From the NCBI RefSeq assembly GCF_001426665.1, contig NZ_LMEY01000023.1, positions 1,687 to 65,686 on the forward strand: 64,000 bases of DNA. The letters run 5' to 3'. Each line of letters begins with the position of its first letter. Positions within the stretch are counted from its first letter, which is position 1. The stretch is from Rhizobium sp. Root1334. GTDB lineage: Bacteria; Pseudomonadota; Alphaproteobacteria; Rhizobiales; Rhizobiaceae. The position numbers and the translations under genes were made by a program. The notes beneath the pieces were generated by a model. That model was not told the DNA's origin, searched no databases, and was given only the letters and a program-made list of their open reading frames with translations. Shown here piece by piece: positions 43,377 through 52,535 of the stretch.

Positions 43377-43643
43377 ATGCCATCAGACAACATCAGGAAC
43401 GACGGATCACAGCGAAGTGACGGGATCCAAAGCCACGAGCGAGAGCACTATGCGCATTTCGCAAAGAATTCTCTCTCCGAACAGTCACTACGAAAGATAT
43501 ACGTGAGCATGGTCGGTCCGAGCAAGGAATCCCATCTCGTCCGGTTCGTCGAGAGTGTTGATCGGCTGATGTCTGGTCGGGCCTCTGCTTGCACGGAGAG
43601 TGTGATATTAGAGGGACTATCACGCCTCAGGATGTCGTTCTGA
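43377..43643 (+). CDS. Hypothetical protein, possibly frameshifted
   Basis: Frame of 88 codons beginning with ATG 43377 after AGGGAG at about 8 bp. Helical and charged (AHFAKNSLSEQSLRKIYVSM, SHLVRFVESVDRLMSG), no recognised family. Its end overlaps another open frame (43589-43804) which has no good start of its own, so the two may be one gene of about 140 residues broken by a frameshift. It sits between the IS66 relic and the FtsH-like 3' relic. Confidence 0.4.
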   Translation: MPSDNIRNDGSQRSDGIQSHEREHYAHFAKNSLSEQSLRKIYVSMVGPSKESHLVRFVESVDRLMSGRASACTESVILEGLSRLRMSF

Positions 43644-43804
43644 AGTATCTGATAGGATTGAAAATTGCGATCCTGCTCCCTGCACTTGAAGCTGGTGCCT
43701 CCAGGAGGTCGGAAGACGTGAACCTGGAAGAAAGCGTCTTTTTGCTTCGAAGGCTGAAATCAATGATCAACGTCATCGATCTTCGCAACGCCACCATTCA
43801 TTAA
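43589..43804 (+). CDS. Hypothetical reading frame, possible continuation of the previous gene
   Basis: Frame of 71 codons starting only at TTG. The segment YLIGLKIAILLPALEAGA is hydrophobic and VNLEESVFLLRRLKSMINVI helical. Best read as the second part of a frameshifted gene beginning at 43377; it could equally be non-coding. Confidence 0.3.
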   Translation: MHGECDIRGTITPQDVVLKYLIGLKIAILLPALEAGASRRSEDVNLEESVFLLRRLKSMINVIDLRNATIH

Positions 43805-43811
43805 TGCCTTC

Positions 43812-43991
43812 ATGGCAAACGGGAACACTATCCTCCAGCACCAGCTCAACCGTGCGAAAGAGCTCCTTGAGCGGAATCGGAGCGCTTGCGAACACTTGGC
43901 GGCGAGCCTGATGGAACGGTCTGAGCTATCAGGGCGGGAAGTGATGGAGGCGTTGAATGACAGGATTCAGCCTCGAAAAGATCCAGAATAG
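43812..43991 (+). pseudogene. FtsH-like protease, C-terminal remnant
   Basis: Fifty-nine codons. QLNRAKELLERNRSACEHLA followed by ASLMERSELSGREVMEAL matches the C-terminal helices of FtsH-type (M41) proteases. No ribosome site supports a separate small gene. With the AAA half at 36858-37650 it marks the two ends of one gene whose centre (about 350 residues, including the HEXXH protease site) is gone. Confidence 0.65.
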
Positions 43992-44178
43992 AGGCGGAGC
44001 AAGAGCTACCGAGGTGTGGGTCCAGGATTCTCGTCCATCTCGATTCCCTACATCGTCCGGTGCCGGGCGCGCGAGATGCTACGCTTCTTTCAATGGCGCG
44101 TTCATCCATCCATCCGTCCCTCCCGAAGTTTCGCTTTATAAGAGATCGAGACGACATCGGAGAGCCTGCTGGCATGGC

Positions 44179-45036
44179 CTACTCGTGATCGTTGCTGAGG
44201 CGATGAGATTCCCAACCTGCCAACATTCGGTCGATCGTCCGCAGATCGTATCCCCGCACGATCAGACGTCGTATACGCTCTGCTCGAAGGTTGGCCCGCC
44301 ATTGGTGAATGGTCATTCCCGCACTCAGTTCGAAGGATGCAGCTAGATCAAGCGGCGACATGCTGACCTCCGTCGATAGTTCGGAAAGGGACAGGTCGCC
44401 GTCGAGATGCTCCGCGATGCGATCCTTCGTTCGAGCTTCCTGACCACGTGACAGACGTTGTATCGTTGTTGTCCCGATCCTGCATCCAGCATAAGTCTTG
44501 ATCGCATGAGCCGTGGCTGCAATGCTGACGTGGTCCACCAGCAGACGGTTCGAATCCCGCGGAGCCCGGAAACACGGAAGGATCGCCCGCGCCAGATTGT
44601 GGAGGATGACATCCTTCACGCCCAGTCCCGGATGTTGATCGAAACTGTCTACGTCTGGCAGGCCTTCTCGTTCTGCAACTTCCAGAAGAGCCTCGCGCGG
44701 CAGGTAGAAGCTCAGGTGATGAAACGTGCTTATGCTGTCGGCGACAGGCGAGGAGCGCAGGTCGTAGATGTTCGCTGTTCCGGCAGGAAGGAAATCAGTC
44801 TGTACCCGGCGGCCGTCGATAAACAGCCCATGGGAGTGTACGTCGCGGAGCTGTATCGTCACCAGGAACGCATCTTCGACGGGGATCGGCTCAGTGAGAC
44901 CTGTGTCCTCTTTGTCGCAGCGGATTTCCGTCACCGCCACTTTGGCGTTCTTCAATGTCCGAGCGACAAACGAGGGTGCCGTGTCGGTCTTGAACGTACG
45001 CCGCAGCGTCTCGCCGTAGGCTCCGTTTTCCGTCAT
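44179..45036 (-). CDS. AraC family transcriptional regulator
   Basis: Regulator of 285 residues. The N-terminal half is a cupin-like sensing domain (FLVTIQLRDVHSHGLFIDGR, FLPAGTANIYDLRS); the C-terminal AraC/XylS domain carries LSELSTEVSMSPLDLAASFE and MTIHQWRANLRAERIRRLIV. ATG 45036 is chosen; the frame continues to 45126 inside TniQ. The second HTH is close to the C-terminus and may be short. It lies beside the transposition relics; targets unknown. A glutathione-S-transferase or dehydrogenase partner, common for such regulators, is not present. Confidence 0.78.
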   Translation of the reverse strand: MTENGAYGETLRRTFKTDTAPSFVARTLKNAKVAVTEIRCDKEDTGLTEPIPVEDAFLVTIQLRDVHSHGLFIDGRRVQTDFLPAGTANIYDLRSSPVADSISTFHHLSFYLPREALLEVAEREGLPDVDSFDQHPGLGVKDVILHNLARAILPCFRAPRDSNRLLVDHVSIAATAHAIKTYAGCRIGTTTIQRLSRGQEARTKDRIAEHLDGDLSLSELSTEVSMSPLDLAASFELSAGMTIHQWRANLRAERIRRLIVRGYDLRTIDRMLAGWESHRLSNDHE

Positions 45037-45967
45037 GTCGAGACCTCCCAGAGGGACCGGCGGTAAGCAGACGTCGCGACAGCATTCCATGCCGGGCGCA
45101 TGCGCGGATCTGGGCGAGGCTAACATTCTGGAACAGTTCGGTATCCCTTATTGCGTGAAGGAACTGTCCGATATGTTCACCCCAACCATAGTTGGCCAGG
45201 TTTCCTGTTTTTAGTTCTTCCAGAGAGTTGTTCGCAGCCAGCCAGTCGGCAAAACGGCTTTCGAGGTGATCGACATCCTTTCCGAGTGCCTCGAAACCCG
45301 TCTCCTGGGATGTCCGAGAGATGCGAGGCGTGGCGACTACCTTCGACTGTGACAGTAACCGACCGATGCGTTCGACGAAGTGGACGACGACATCGAACGG
45401 GATGCCGTCGAGGAGGGGGCGCGGAACCAGCGGCTCCACAATCCCCATCCGCTGAAGCTGGTAGCAATCGTAGGAGCCGTCGTTGGGGCAAGAGCCGCGC
45501 CCGACTCCCAGCCCGCCCTTCAGGTGGCCATAGAATGGATATGAGCTATCGCCTTCACCGAGACGCAGCGAGTTTCCGTGGAAAAGGCAACGCGTCAGGC
45601 TCCGGACATCCCACCAACTCCGGTGATATGGCGCTTCCTTCACACATTCCGGGCAGTATCGAAGGCTTCGACGGGATGCCCGCGGTGGGGCGGTCGTGTT
45701 TTTCGACCTGGTTGCGGGGATCGGTGTCCACCGAACGAGAGATGCTTTCTCCTCCTCGGCGATCGGCAGATCCGTCACCGCTTTCAGGATCTGCCGGATC
45801 GGGTCACCGCCGCGGTACATGTCGCTGCGGAGTGCGAAGTCGCGCGGAGTGAGTTCCTCCCCATCCATCACGAGCCGGGTGAAATAGGAGCGTGCGCCTT
45901 CACCGAAGCACGGACGCACGCGCCATCTCGAGAAGATGCGCTGGAGACGGAATTGATCATGCAGCAT
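44891..45967 (-). pseudogene. TniQ/TnsD-family target-selection protein, remnant
   Basis: From ATG 45967 the frame encodes a TniQ N-terminus: VRPCFGEGARSYFTRLV, then the zinc ribbon SLRYCPECVKEAPYHRSWWD with the pattern C-x2-C and RSLTRCLFHGNSLR (C-x2-H). The C-terminal part from about residue 290 runs into the araC 5' region and shows no TniQ similarity, so it is shorter than full TniQ/TnsD proteins and probably inactive. Its ATG overlaps the tniB stop (ATGCTGCATGA), a natural operon junction. TniQ-type proteins choose target sites, in several families next to tRNA genes. Confidence 0.7.
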
Positions 45968-46090
45968 GGCGATAACCGAAATAATTGTGGGAGTCGTCGG
46001 GTGCCAGCCGGGTCGCGACGACATGTCGAAGATGTTCAATGAGGATGTGAGAGGACCCGTCGTTGAACGCGCGGAAGGCCGCTGTGGTAA
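45957..46090 (-). pseudogene. TniB/TnsC-like ATPase, C-terminal remnant
   Basis: The frame FRAFNDGSSHILIEHLRHV to GYRHAA and TGA ends 1 bp inside the TniQ start and occupies the place expected for a TniB/TnsC AAA regulator. Only about 45 residues remain; Walker motifs are absent. It joins directly to the TnsB-like N-terminal piece at about 46090. Identity rests mainly on position, since the tail of TniB is poorly conserved. Confidence 0.45.
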
Positions 46091-46821
46091 TAGCGCCCAC
46101 CAAGCTTTGACCATTTTTCGAGCAGAGCACGGATTGTCTTCCAGTCGCCGCGCGCCGCAACCGCCGCTTGGGCGGCATCGATGATCGCATCATTCGTCGT
46201 CGGCCCGTAACGGAGGCGACGGTTGCCCTTCGCCGCATCGTTGTCCGCAAAACTGACAAGCCTGTCGTATTGATTTCCGGTGCGGGCGATCCTGATGATC
46301 TTGTACCACCCAGATCGCCCGGGTGGTTTGTCGTCGCCGATTTCCGCGGCCACCTTCTTGATGACCTGCGCCTTCTGCTCATCGGTCATCGACCGAAGAT
46401 CGTTCTCGCGCATGAAGGTCTCGAACCCGTCCGCATAGGCCAGCTTCGTCACCGCCTTTTTTCGCTGGTTCGGCTTCAAGGCAAATGACGAGCCGGGGAC
46501 ATTCCTCGCCCCGTCGGTCGGCCCAATGACTGGGCGGATACGCTTGGCGCGGGCGAGTTCGCTGATCTGCCAATCCGAGAGGTAGATCCTGTCATTGGTG
46601 CCGAGATGAGTGAATTCCGACTGCGGATTGGAATCCTTTGCCGCTTGCAGGGTCCCGCCGAATGAGAAGATGCCGTACTTCGTTCGGCGCGGATTCAGGA
46701 TGAAGAATTGCTGGCGATCCTTCAGCTCCCACGCCTGGATCGTCGGCGCGTTCTCGCGATCAGGTGGCAGATCCAGTTCGTGGTAGGTCTTAATCTTCTG
46801 CCAGATGATATCGTCACGCAT
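46036..46821 (-). pseudogene. TnsB/TniA-like transposase, N-terminal remnant
   Basis: From ATG 46821, about 245 residues. The N-terminus IIWQKIKTYHELDLPPDREN is followed by a region of HTH-like DNA-binding character (WQISELARAKRIRPVIGP; DAIIDAAQAAVAARGDWKTI; ALLEKWSKLGGRYY) resembling the DNA-binding front of TnsB/Mu-type transposases. The DDE catalytic domain is missing: at about 46090 the sequence jumps into the TniB tail. The start overlaps the stop of the upstream TnsA-like frame by 8 bp, as tnsA-tnsB pairs do. Confidence 0.6.
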
Positions 46822-47662
46822 GAGCGGCATTCCTTCTGGTTACGATGGTGGAGGGCGAAAGGCTGTTGGCGAGATCGACATCGAGTTCACCTCGGATGGC
46901 CATCTGCATCACGGCGGAGAACACGGGATTGCATTCGGTGACGTGGCGGGCCGATGATCTGCCCTCGGTGCGGCTATGGGTGAAGATCCCGTTGATCGGC
47001 ATCGAGCGGACGAGGCTCTCGATCGTGGCCGGGTAGGTCGCTCTGCGGAGGCATTGCCGAAGCTCCGCCATCTGAGGATGTTCCCCCTCGACCTGCCTGT
47101 GCATCCACATCCGTTTCAGGTCTTTGAGGACTGGCAGCCGAAGAGTGGTTTCAGAAAGAAGGAGGTATCTCGCACCAAGATCGCGGTAGTGCGCTGTCCT
47201 CGCGTCCCTGAAGCCCTCGTGGACGGATCCGACATAGGCAAAGCCGCCGCCGGGGGAGACGATGGCGAACGGTGCTCCTGGCTTTCCCCGGAAAAAGAAG
47301 AGACCCGTGTTCTGCTTGGTTGGGTCGGCCCTCTTCTCCTCGTCGGAATAGATGTCGTAGAACACTTGGTGGCCGCCTGCGACATCGTCGATAATGCGGT
47401 TGAGGCCGCCCAGAACCGTCTGCACGTCCACGGCGCTGTGATAGGGCAGCAGTTTTTGCAAGCCGTTGAGTGTCATGTCCTCGTCGTATCGCCGATCGTC
47501 CCACGGTAGGACCCGAGGCGCGTATCCTGAGAATGCCGGATGTCGCAGGATGTCGCCGATCGTGTTCGTCGGAGACAGGTTCCTGCTTTCCGATCTGCCT
47601 ACCGACATGTCAGACAGGACCAGCAGCGACGCGAGCAGAACCGACTTGATGCTGTTTAACAA
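46814..47662 (-). pseudogene. Chimeric frame: alpha/beta-hydrolase front fused to TnsA-like tail
   Basis: One uninterrupted frame of 282 codons made of two unrelated parts. Residues 1 to about 150 are an exported esterase-like alpha/beta hydrolase: signal peptide (SVLLASLLVLSDMSVGRS), then GLFFFRGKPGAPFAIVSPGG with oxyanion GGGF and GSVHEGF. The nucleophile Ser elbow that should follow is missing. From about 152 it reads AHYRDLGARYLLLSETTLRL and KDLKRMWMHRQ, then MPINGIFTHSRTEGR, which resemble the C-terminal part of TnsA endonucleases. The TnsA catalytic acidic residues are lost. The fusion is in frame and secretable, but neither activity is expected. Confidence 0.62.
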
Positions 47663-47698
47663 TGAAATCTCCTCTCGCCTGGCATGGCTTTGTCCTGC

Positions 47699-48082
47699 TT
47701 ATCCACGTGCTGCCTGCTGCCTGATCTGGCGGATGGCATCATTGAAGCCTTTGGGCGTGCCGCTGGAGCCAGCAAGCTTTCGGACCCGGACCTCATCGAT
47801 CCTCTTGCCGACGACGACCTTGGGCACGGCCGCCGCGAAGGCGCGCTGGAGTTCCAGGGAGCGCGGGACATAGGCATGCGGGGTTACGGTGACGGTGGTG
47901 ATGATGCCGTCCTTCAGGGTTGCTCTGACCGTGATATGCGACGGCTGCCCGCCGTATTCGCCCGTCGCGGTATAGACACCGTCGGCATACGGCGTCTTGC
48001 GCGCGCCTTCAGCCTCCGCCGCCCCGGCAAGCACGAGCGTGAGTGCCGTGGTCAGAAGCATTTTCCGTGTCTGGCTTCGCAT
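47699..48082 (-). CDS. FMN-binding domain protein, exported
   Basis: Protein of 127 residues with a signal peptide (MLLTTALTLVLAGAAEA, cleavage near 24) and an FMN_bind domain: YADGVYTATGEYGGQPSHIT, LKDGIITTVTVTP, and the C-terminal LAGSSGTPKGFNDAIRQI, where a Ser/Thr near SSGTP is the likely site of covalent FMN attachment. ApbE encoded just upstream would add the FMN. ATG 48082 behind GAAAGGAAC is chosen. It probably serves in periplasmic electron transfer; the redox partner is not obvious here because the neighbouring genes are truncated. Confidence 0.82.
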   Translation of the reverse strand: MRSQTRKMLLTTALTLVLAGAAEAEGARKTPYADGVYTATGEYGGQPSHITVRATLKDGIITTVTVTPHAYVPRSLELQRAFAAAVPKVVVGKRIDEVRVRKLAGSSGTPKGFNDAIRQIRQQAARG

Positions 48083-48095
48083 TGCTGTTCCTTTC

Positions 48096-48989
48096 TCAAG
48101 TGAAGACTTCGCCATTGAAATTGTCCGAGATTTCGGCGCGGCCGTCGGCGAACATGCGGACGAACGAGAAATCGAAGGTCGACATCAACCGGGACGGCGG
48201 ATCGAAGAAGAGAGCGGTCGCGAGCCCGTCGGCCGTTGCCGCGTCGGCGGCAATCGCCCATGTGGCGATGACGTTCATAGTCGGTCGCCCGGTCCGCCCG
48301 TCCAGGACGTGGTGAAGACCATGACCCCATCGGCGGCGATTGGACGCCGAGGCGCAGATGGACGAATCCTTCAGGTTAGCGATCCCGATCACCATGTCCG
48401 GATCATGGGGATGCTCGAGGCCGACGGTGAGGGTACCGTCTCCACGGTGGCACATGTCCCCGCTGCCATCGATCACGAACTCAACGACGCCCTCTTCCGT
48501 CAGAATGTCGGTGACAAGATCGACGAGCCTGCCTTTTCCGACTGCACCGAGATCGATCACGAGCGGCTTGCGGGTGCTCACGGTTCGTTCATTCCGCACG
48601 AGGTCCCGAGACCAGCTCGGACGCTTGGTCGTCATGGAAGCAAGAGAGTCTTCATCCGGAAGGAGCGAGTAGCCAGCGTCGTATCCCAGACGCTCGAGAT
48701 CACATCCGACGAGCGGATCGACCGCTCCGCCCGTCGCGTCGTGAAGCCGATCGTAGAGATCGAACATCGGGATCGCCCCGGACGGAAAGGTGAACGTCCC
48801 ACCTTCGGGAGCATTTGCGATCCGCGAAACGATGGAGTCATCACGGAATCGGGAATAGACGCTGTCGAAGCGCTCGATCAGGTCGAGTATCCGCGACCTG
48901 ACCTCTTGAGAGAGCGGAGCAGGCGTGTCGATCTCCCAAGACGTGCCTATGGCATCGAACTCGAAATGGCAGGTCAACACGCCATCCAT
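48096..48989 (-). CDS. apbE: FAD:protein FMN transferase
   Basis: ApbE family protein of 297 residues. MGT-like start (FEFDAIGTSWEI), FDSVYSRFRDDSIVSRIAN, GGAVDPLVG, the core LVIDLGAVGKGRLVDLV and VIDGSGDM, and SICASASNRRRWGHGLHHVL followed by GRPTMN match the family; Asp in the DGSGD and AADAATADGLATAL segments bind Mg. It has no signal peptide. It transfers FMN from FAD to a Ser/Thr of the adjacent FMN_bind protein. It is 13 bp upstream of that gene. Confidence 0.88.
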   Translation of the reverse strand: MDGVLTCHFEFDAIGTSWEIDTPAPLSQEVRSRILDLIERFDSVYSRFRDDSIVSRIANAPEGGTFTFPSGAIPMFDLYDRLHDATGGAVDPLVGCDLERLGYDAGYSLLPDEDSLASMTTKRPSWSRDLVRNERTVSTRKPLVIDLGAVGKGRLVDLVTDILTEEGVVEFVIDGSGDMCHRGDGTLTVGLEHPHDPDMVIGIANLKDSSICASASNRRRWGHGLHHVLDGRTGRPTMNVIATWAIAADAATADGLATALFFDPPSRLMSTFDFSFVRMFADGRAEISDNFNGEVFT

Positions 48990-48990
48990 A

Positions 48991-49812
<822 letters not shown>

Positions 49813-49982
49813 CGGCGTAATTCACGTCCCCAGTTGGCGCGTCTGCGTCATGACGGCCTCCGGCCCGAAGAGGTCATTGGCGGTATGTGCTATCGAAAGG
49901 CCAGATGCATCGACGGTATCTTCCTCCGCAGGGCGAAGGGCTGATATCGCTCACTGAGGAATGCGACGGTCGAATCAAGCGA

Positions 49983-50594
49983 ATGCAGGTGGTGAGGATG
50001 CAACATATTCCAGATGATGCGCGGGATGCTTGGACACCGGAACTGCTTTCTGAGCGTTTCCGCTACCAGCACCCGTCCTGGTATATTGTCGGTGGCTGGG
50101 CACTAGACCTGTGGCACGGTTACCAGACCCGCGATCACGAGGACTTGGAGTTCTGCATACTTTCGGACGATGTCGATATTTTTCGCGACGAGTTATCCGA
50201 GCTGGATTTCTTCGAGGTCCGCAACGGCAATTTTGCCTATCTTGCTCCTGAAACGAGGCCTCGGCCAGAGACCACCCAATTATGGGGAGCCGACATGGCG
50301 AACCTTTGCTGGCGCGTGGACATGATGATCGAACATGGCACCCGAGAAAATTGGACTTACAAGCGCGATCCATCATTCCGTCTGCCCAGATCGACTGCGG
50401 TTCGAGAAACACCGACCGGAATTCCTTATCTCGCTCCTGCTCTTGCCCTGTTGTTTAAGGCAAAACACGTTCGAGCGAAGGATGAGGAAGACCTGCATGC
50501 TGCCTTGCCGAAGCTTCACGATCAGGAAAAAGCCGATTTACGATGTTGGCTTGAGGCAATGTATCCGGGACATGAATGGATCACACGGCTTTGA
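49983..50594 (+). CDS. Nucleotidyltransferase-fold protein (aminoglycoside-modifying-like)
   Basis: Protein of about 203 residues. The core YIVGGWALDLWHGYQTRDHE then DLEFCIL is the GG-x-D/E-x-D/E motif of minimal nucleotidyltransferases such as ANT(2'')-like and LinB/AadA-related enzymes; a second acidic segment lies at WRVDMMIEH. The C-terminal part (PALALLFKAKHVRAKDEEDL) is also typical. It may adenylylate a small molecule; antibiotic resistance is not shown. Starts at 49983 or 49998 are both possible. It is the last plausible gene before the right end of the island. Confidence 0.65.
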   Translation: MQVVRMQHIPDDARDAWTPELLSERFRYQHPSWYIVGGWALDLWHGYQTRDHEDLEFCILSDDVDIFRDELSELDFFEVRNGNFAYLAPETRPRPETTQLWGADMANLCWRVDMMIEHGTRENWTYKRDPSFRLPRSTAVRETPTGIPYLAPALALLFKAKHVRAKDEEDLHAALPKLHDQEKADLRCWLEAMYPGHEWITRL

Positions 50595-51361
50595 AGAAAG
50601 GCAGGATGACTGCTTCTGGCGCAAAGCGACAATCTAGCTGGCTGGCGCGGATTGAAACCTTGGGCTTTTGGGAATGTGCTCGGGATAAGTCAGGAATCTG
50701 CATATCGACACTTTGAAAGTGAGGGCGTGTAACTCCCACTACCCGATCCCCAACGTCTCTTCAGAGCCAGCGTGCAGCCAGCAAGGATTCACAAAGCCAA
50801 ATCCGCAAGAATCATTCAGGCCTTCGCTAGCCGCATTATTGTCAACATTTATAGGATTCGACGATGAATCCATGGCGATTGTCAACAATTCAAAGTATAT
50901 GTTGCGCATTATTTGTGCCGCTATATTTCTATTGTTTTGAGCTGCCGATAATCTCTATTAGACTTGAATTTTCATCACGGTCTCATCGGCCCTAAGTATT
51001 AATTGGAGGCTATTCTGAACAAGGTGGTCGGCGTTTTGGGCAGGAAAGACGTGCTACCAAAAATTAACTGTGATCTTGAGAAGTGCGCGACGAAGCCCAC
51101 TTTCGGTCATTTCGCGACCGTCGGCCACCAATGTCAACAATTACAATGACCTGAAACATGTGTCGAGCAGCATGAGGCGCTGCGGATGGGCGACGAAATA
51201 CCAAAAATCTAACCGAACACTGATCACCCGACAAGCGCCGGCATCGCCCCCTCAACGATAGACATGGTGCAAGGCTGCAGTGACGACGACGCCGGAAGGG
51301 AACAGGGATGAAGCGATCTCGCCGTAAGAAACGCCTCTGGAGGCGGAATCTGTCAGACTAA
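50595..51361. other. Non-coding stretch inside the right end of the island
   Basis: About 770 bp without a supportable gene. It is AT-richer around 50820-51010 (several TTGTCAACA-like segments). A 75-codon frame at 50713-50940 has no ribosome site or recognisable similarity. It ends at the block of terminal repeats. Confidence 0.4.
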
Positions 51362-51420
51362 TCCGCGTTTATGCGTTCACAGTCCGCGTTATATGGTAGC
51401 CAGTCCGCACTTATGTGGCG
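51362..51420 (+). repeat. Right end: three 21-bp-spaced terminal repeats
   Basis: TCCGCGTTTATGCG (51362), TCCGCGTTATATGG (51383) and TCCGCACTTATGTG (51404) recur at exact 21-bp steps. The outermost copy is inverted relative to the left-end copy at 36367-36383 (15 of 17 bases). Repeated, helically phased sites at both ends are how TnsB/MuA-type transposases mark their substrates. Confidence 0.72.
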
Positions 51421-51432
51421 ACGTAGAAAAAA

Positions 51433-51509
51433 TGGCGCACCCGACAGGATTCGAACCTGTGACCTTTGGAATCGGAATCCAACACTCTATCCAGCTGAGC
51501 TACGGGTGC
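51433..51509 (-). tRNA. tRNA-Arg (anticodon CCG)
   Basis: Full cloverleaf on the minus strand: acceptor GCACCCG/CGGGTGC, D-arm GCTCAGCTGGATAGAG, anticodon stem TTGGA/TCCAA with loop TTCCGAT giving anticodon CCG, T-arm ACAGG-TTCGAAT-CCTGT, discriminator G and an encoded CCA at 51435-51433. Reads codon CGG. The 3' end faces the island, whose right repeat ends about 13 bp away. Confidence 0.96.
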
Positions 51510-51684
51510 ATCCGCGACGGTTTGAGGCCGTCGAAGCAAGCTGTGACCGGTTCATAGCCTAGGTCGTGCCGCGCATCAATGGTGAAAGCGTCCCGGCGGC
51601 AGGAAAATCCTGTTCATTGAAAATGGTACGGCTCGCAATCGCTGCCAGAGCGGAGGGAAGGGAACAACGGGCAAGGGACGGGCG

Positions 51685-51713
51685 AAAAAATGCCGCGCTT
51701 TGGAGGCGCGGCA
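51685..51713 (-). terminator. Rho-independent terminator of the xyl operon
   Basis: On the minus strand TGCCGCGC pairs with GCGCGGCA (51713-51706 with 51698-51691) around a 7-base loop, followed by six T. It lies 25 bp after the xylG stop. Confidence 0.85.
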
Positions 51714-51737
51714 TTGTTCTTTCAGGCACAGAATTGC

Positions 51738-52523
51738 CTAGGCCGTCTGCATCGCACCGGGGCCGGGGATGGCCTTCGGTGGGACCTTGCCGAGGATGAT
51801 CATCCCCAACACTTCGTCCTTGGTGACATCCTCGGTGCGGGCATGACCGACCACCTGGCCGTTCTTCATCACCGAAACGCGGTCGGCGAGATCGAAGACG
51901 TCGTGGATATCGTGGCTGATCAGGAAGATCCCGATGCCTTCGCGCTTCAGCTGCTTGATCAGTTCGCCAACCTGCGCCGTTTCCTGCGGCCCGAGTGCCG
52001 CGGTCGGCTCGTCCATGATCAGGATGCGGGCGTCGAACAGGATGGCGCGGGCGATCGCCACCGATTGGCGTTGGCCGCCGGACAGTGCCTTCACCGGTTC
52101 CTTGAAGCGGCGGAAGTTCGGGTTGAGCCGCCCCATCACTTCACGGGCCTTGGCTTCCATCGCGACATCGTCGAGCGTGCCCCAGGGGGTGCGCAGCTCA
52201 CGGCCGAGATAGAGGTTGGCGGCCGCATCGACATTATCGGCGACTGCGAGCGTCTGGTAGATCGTCTCGATGCCGTAACCCTTGGCGTCACGGGGATTGT
52301 TGATCTGCACCGGATCGCCATTGATCAGGATTTCGCCGGCGTCACGCTTGTAGGCGCCTGACAGAATCTTGATCAGGGTCGACTTGCCGGCGCCGTTATG
52401 GCCGAGCAGAGCCACGACTTCGCCCGGATAGAGATCGACCGAGGCGTTGTCGACGGCGTGGATGCCGCCGAAAGAGATGGAAATGTTCTTCATTTCCACC
52501 AGCGGAGTGCGTTGTTCCGTCAT
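51738..52523 (-). CDS. xylG: Xylose-type ABC transporter ATP-binding protein
   Basis: ABC ATPase of 261 residues with a single nucleotide-binding domain. Walker [10 protein letters not shown] (about 41-49), Q-loop ETIYQTLAV, signature [15 protein letters not shown], Walker [14 protein letters not shown]-loop ISHDIHD. Enteric XylG/RbsA have two fused ATPase domains; this one is the short FrcA-like form and would work as a homodimer. It follows the permease gene by 12 bp. Xylose is inferred from the binding protein and the ROK regulator; fructose or another sugar is possible. Confidence 0.86.
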   Translation of the reverse strand: MTEQRTPLVEMKNISISFGGIHAVDNASVDLYPGEVVALLGHNGAGKSTLIKILSGAYKRDAGEILINGDPVQINNPRDAKGYGIETIYQTLAVADNVDAAANLYLGRELRTPWGTLDDVAMEAKAREVMGRLNPNFRRFKEPVKALSGGQRQSVAIARAILFDARILIMDEPTAALGPQETAQVGELIKQLKREGIGIFLISHDIHDVFDLADRVSVMKNGQVVGHARTEDVTKDEVLGMIILGKVPPKAIPGPGAMQTA

Positions 52524-52535
52524 TGTCGTACTCCT

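Noticed and set aside
50713..50940. 75-codon frame near the right end of the island
   Set aside because: No ribosome site, no similarity to any family I know, and AT-biased composition; left unannotated.
51371..51562. 63-codon frame over the tRNA gene
   Set aside because: The translation (RIRTCDLWNRNPTLYPAELR) is the familiar artefact of reading through the reverse side of a tRNA.
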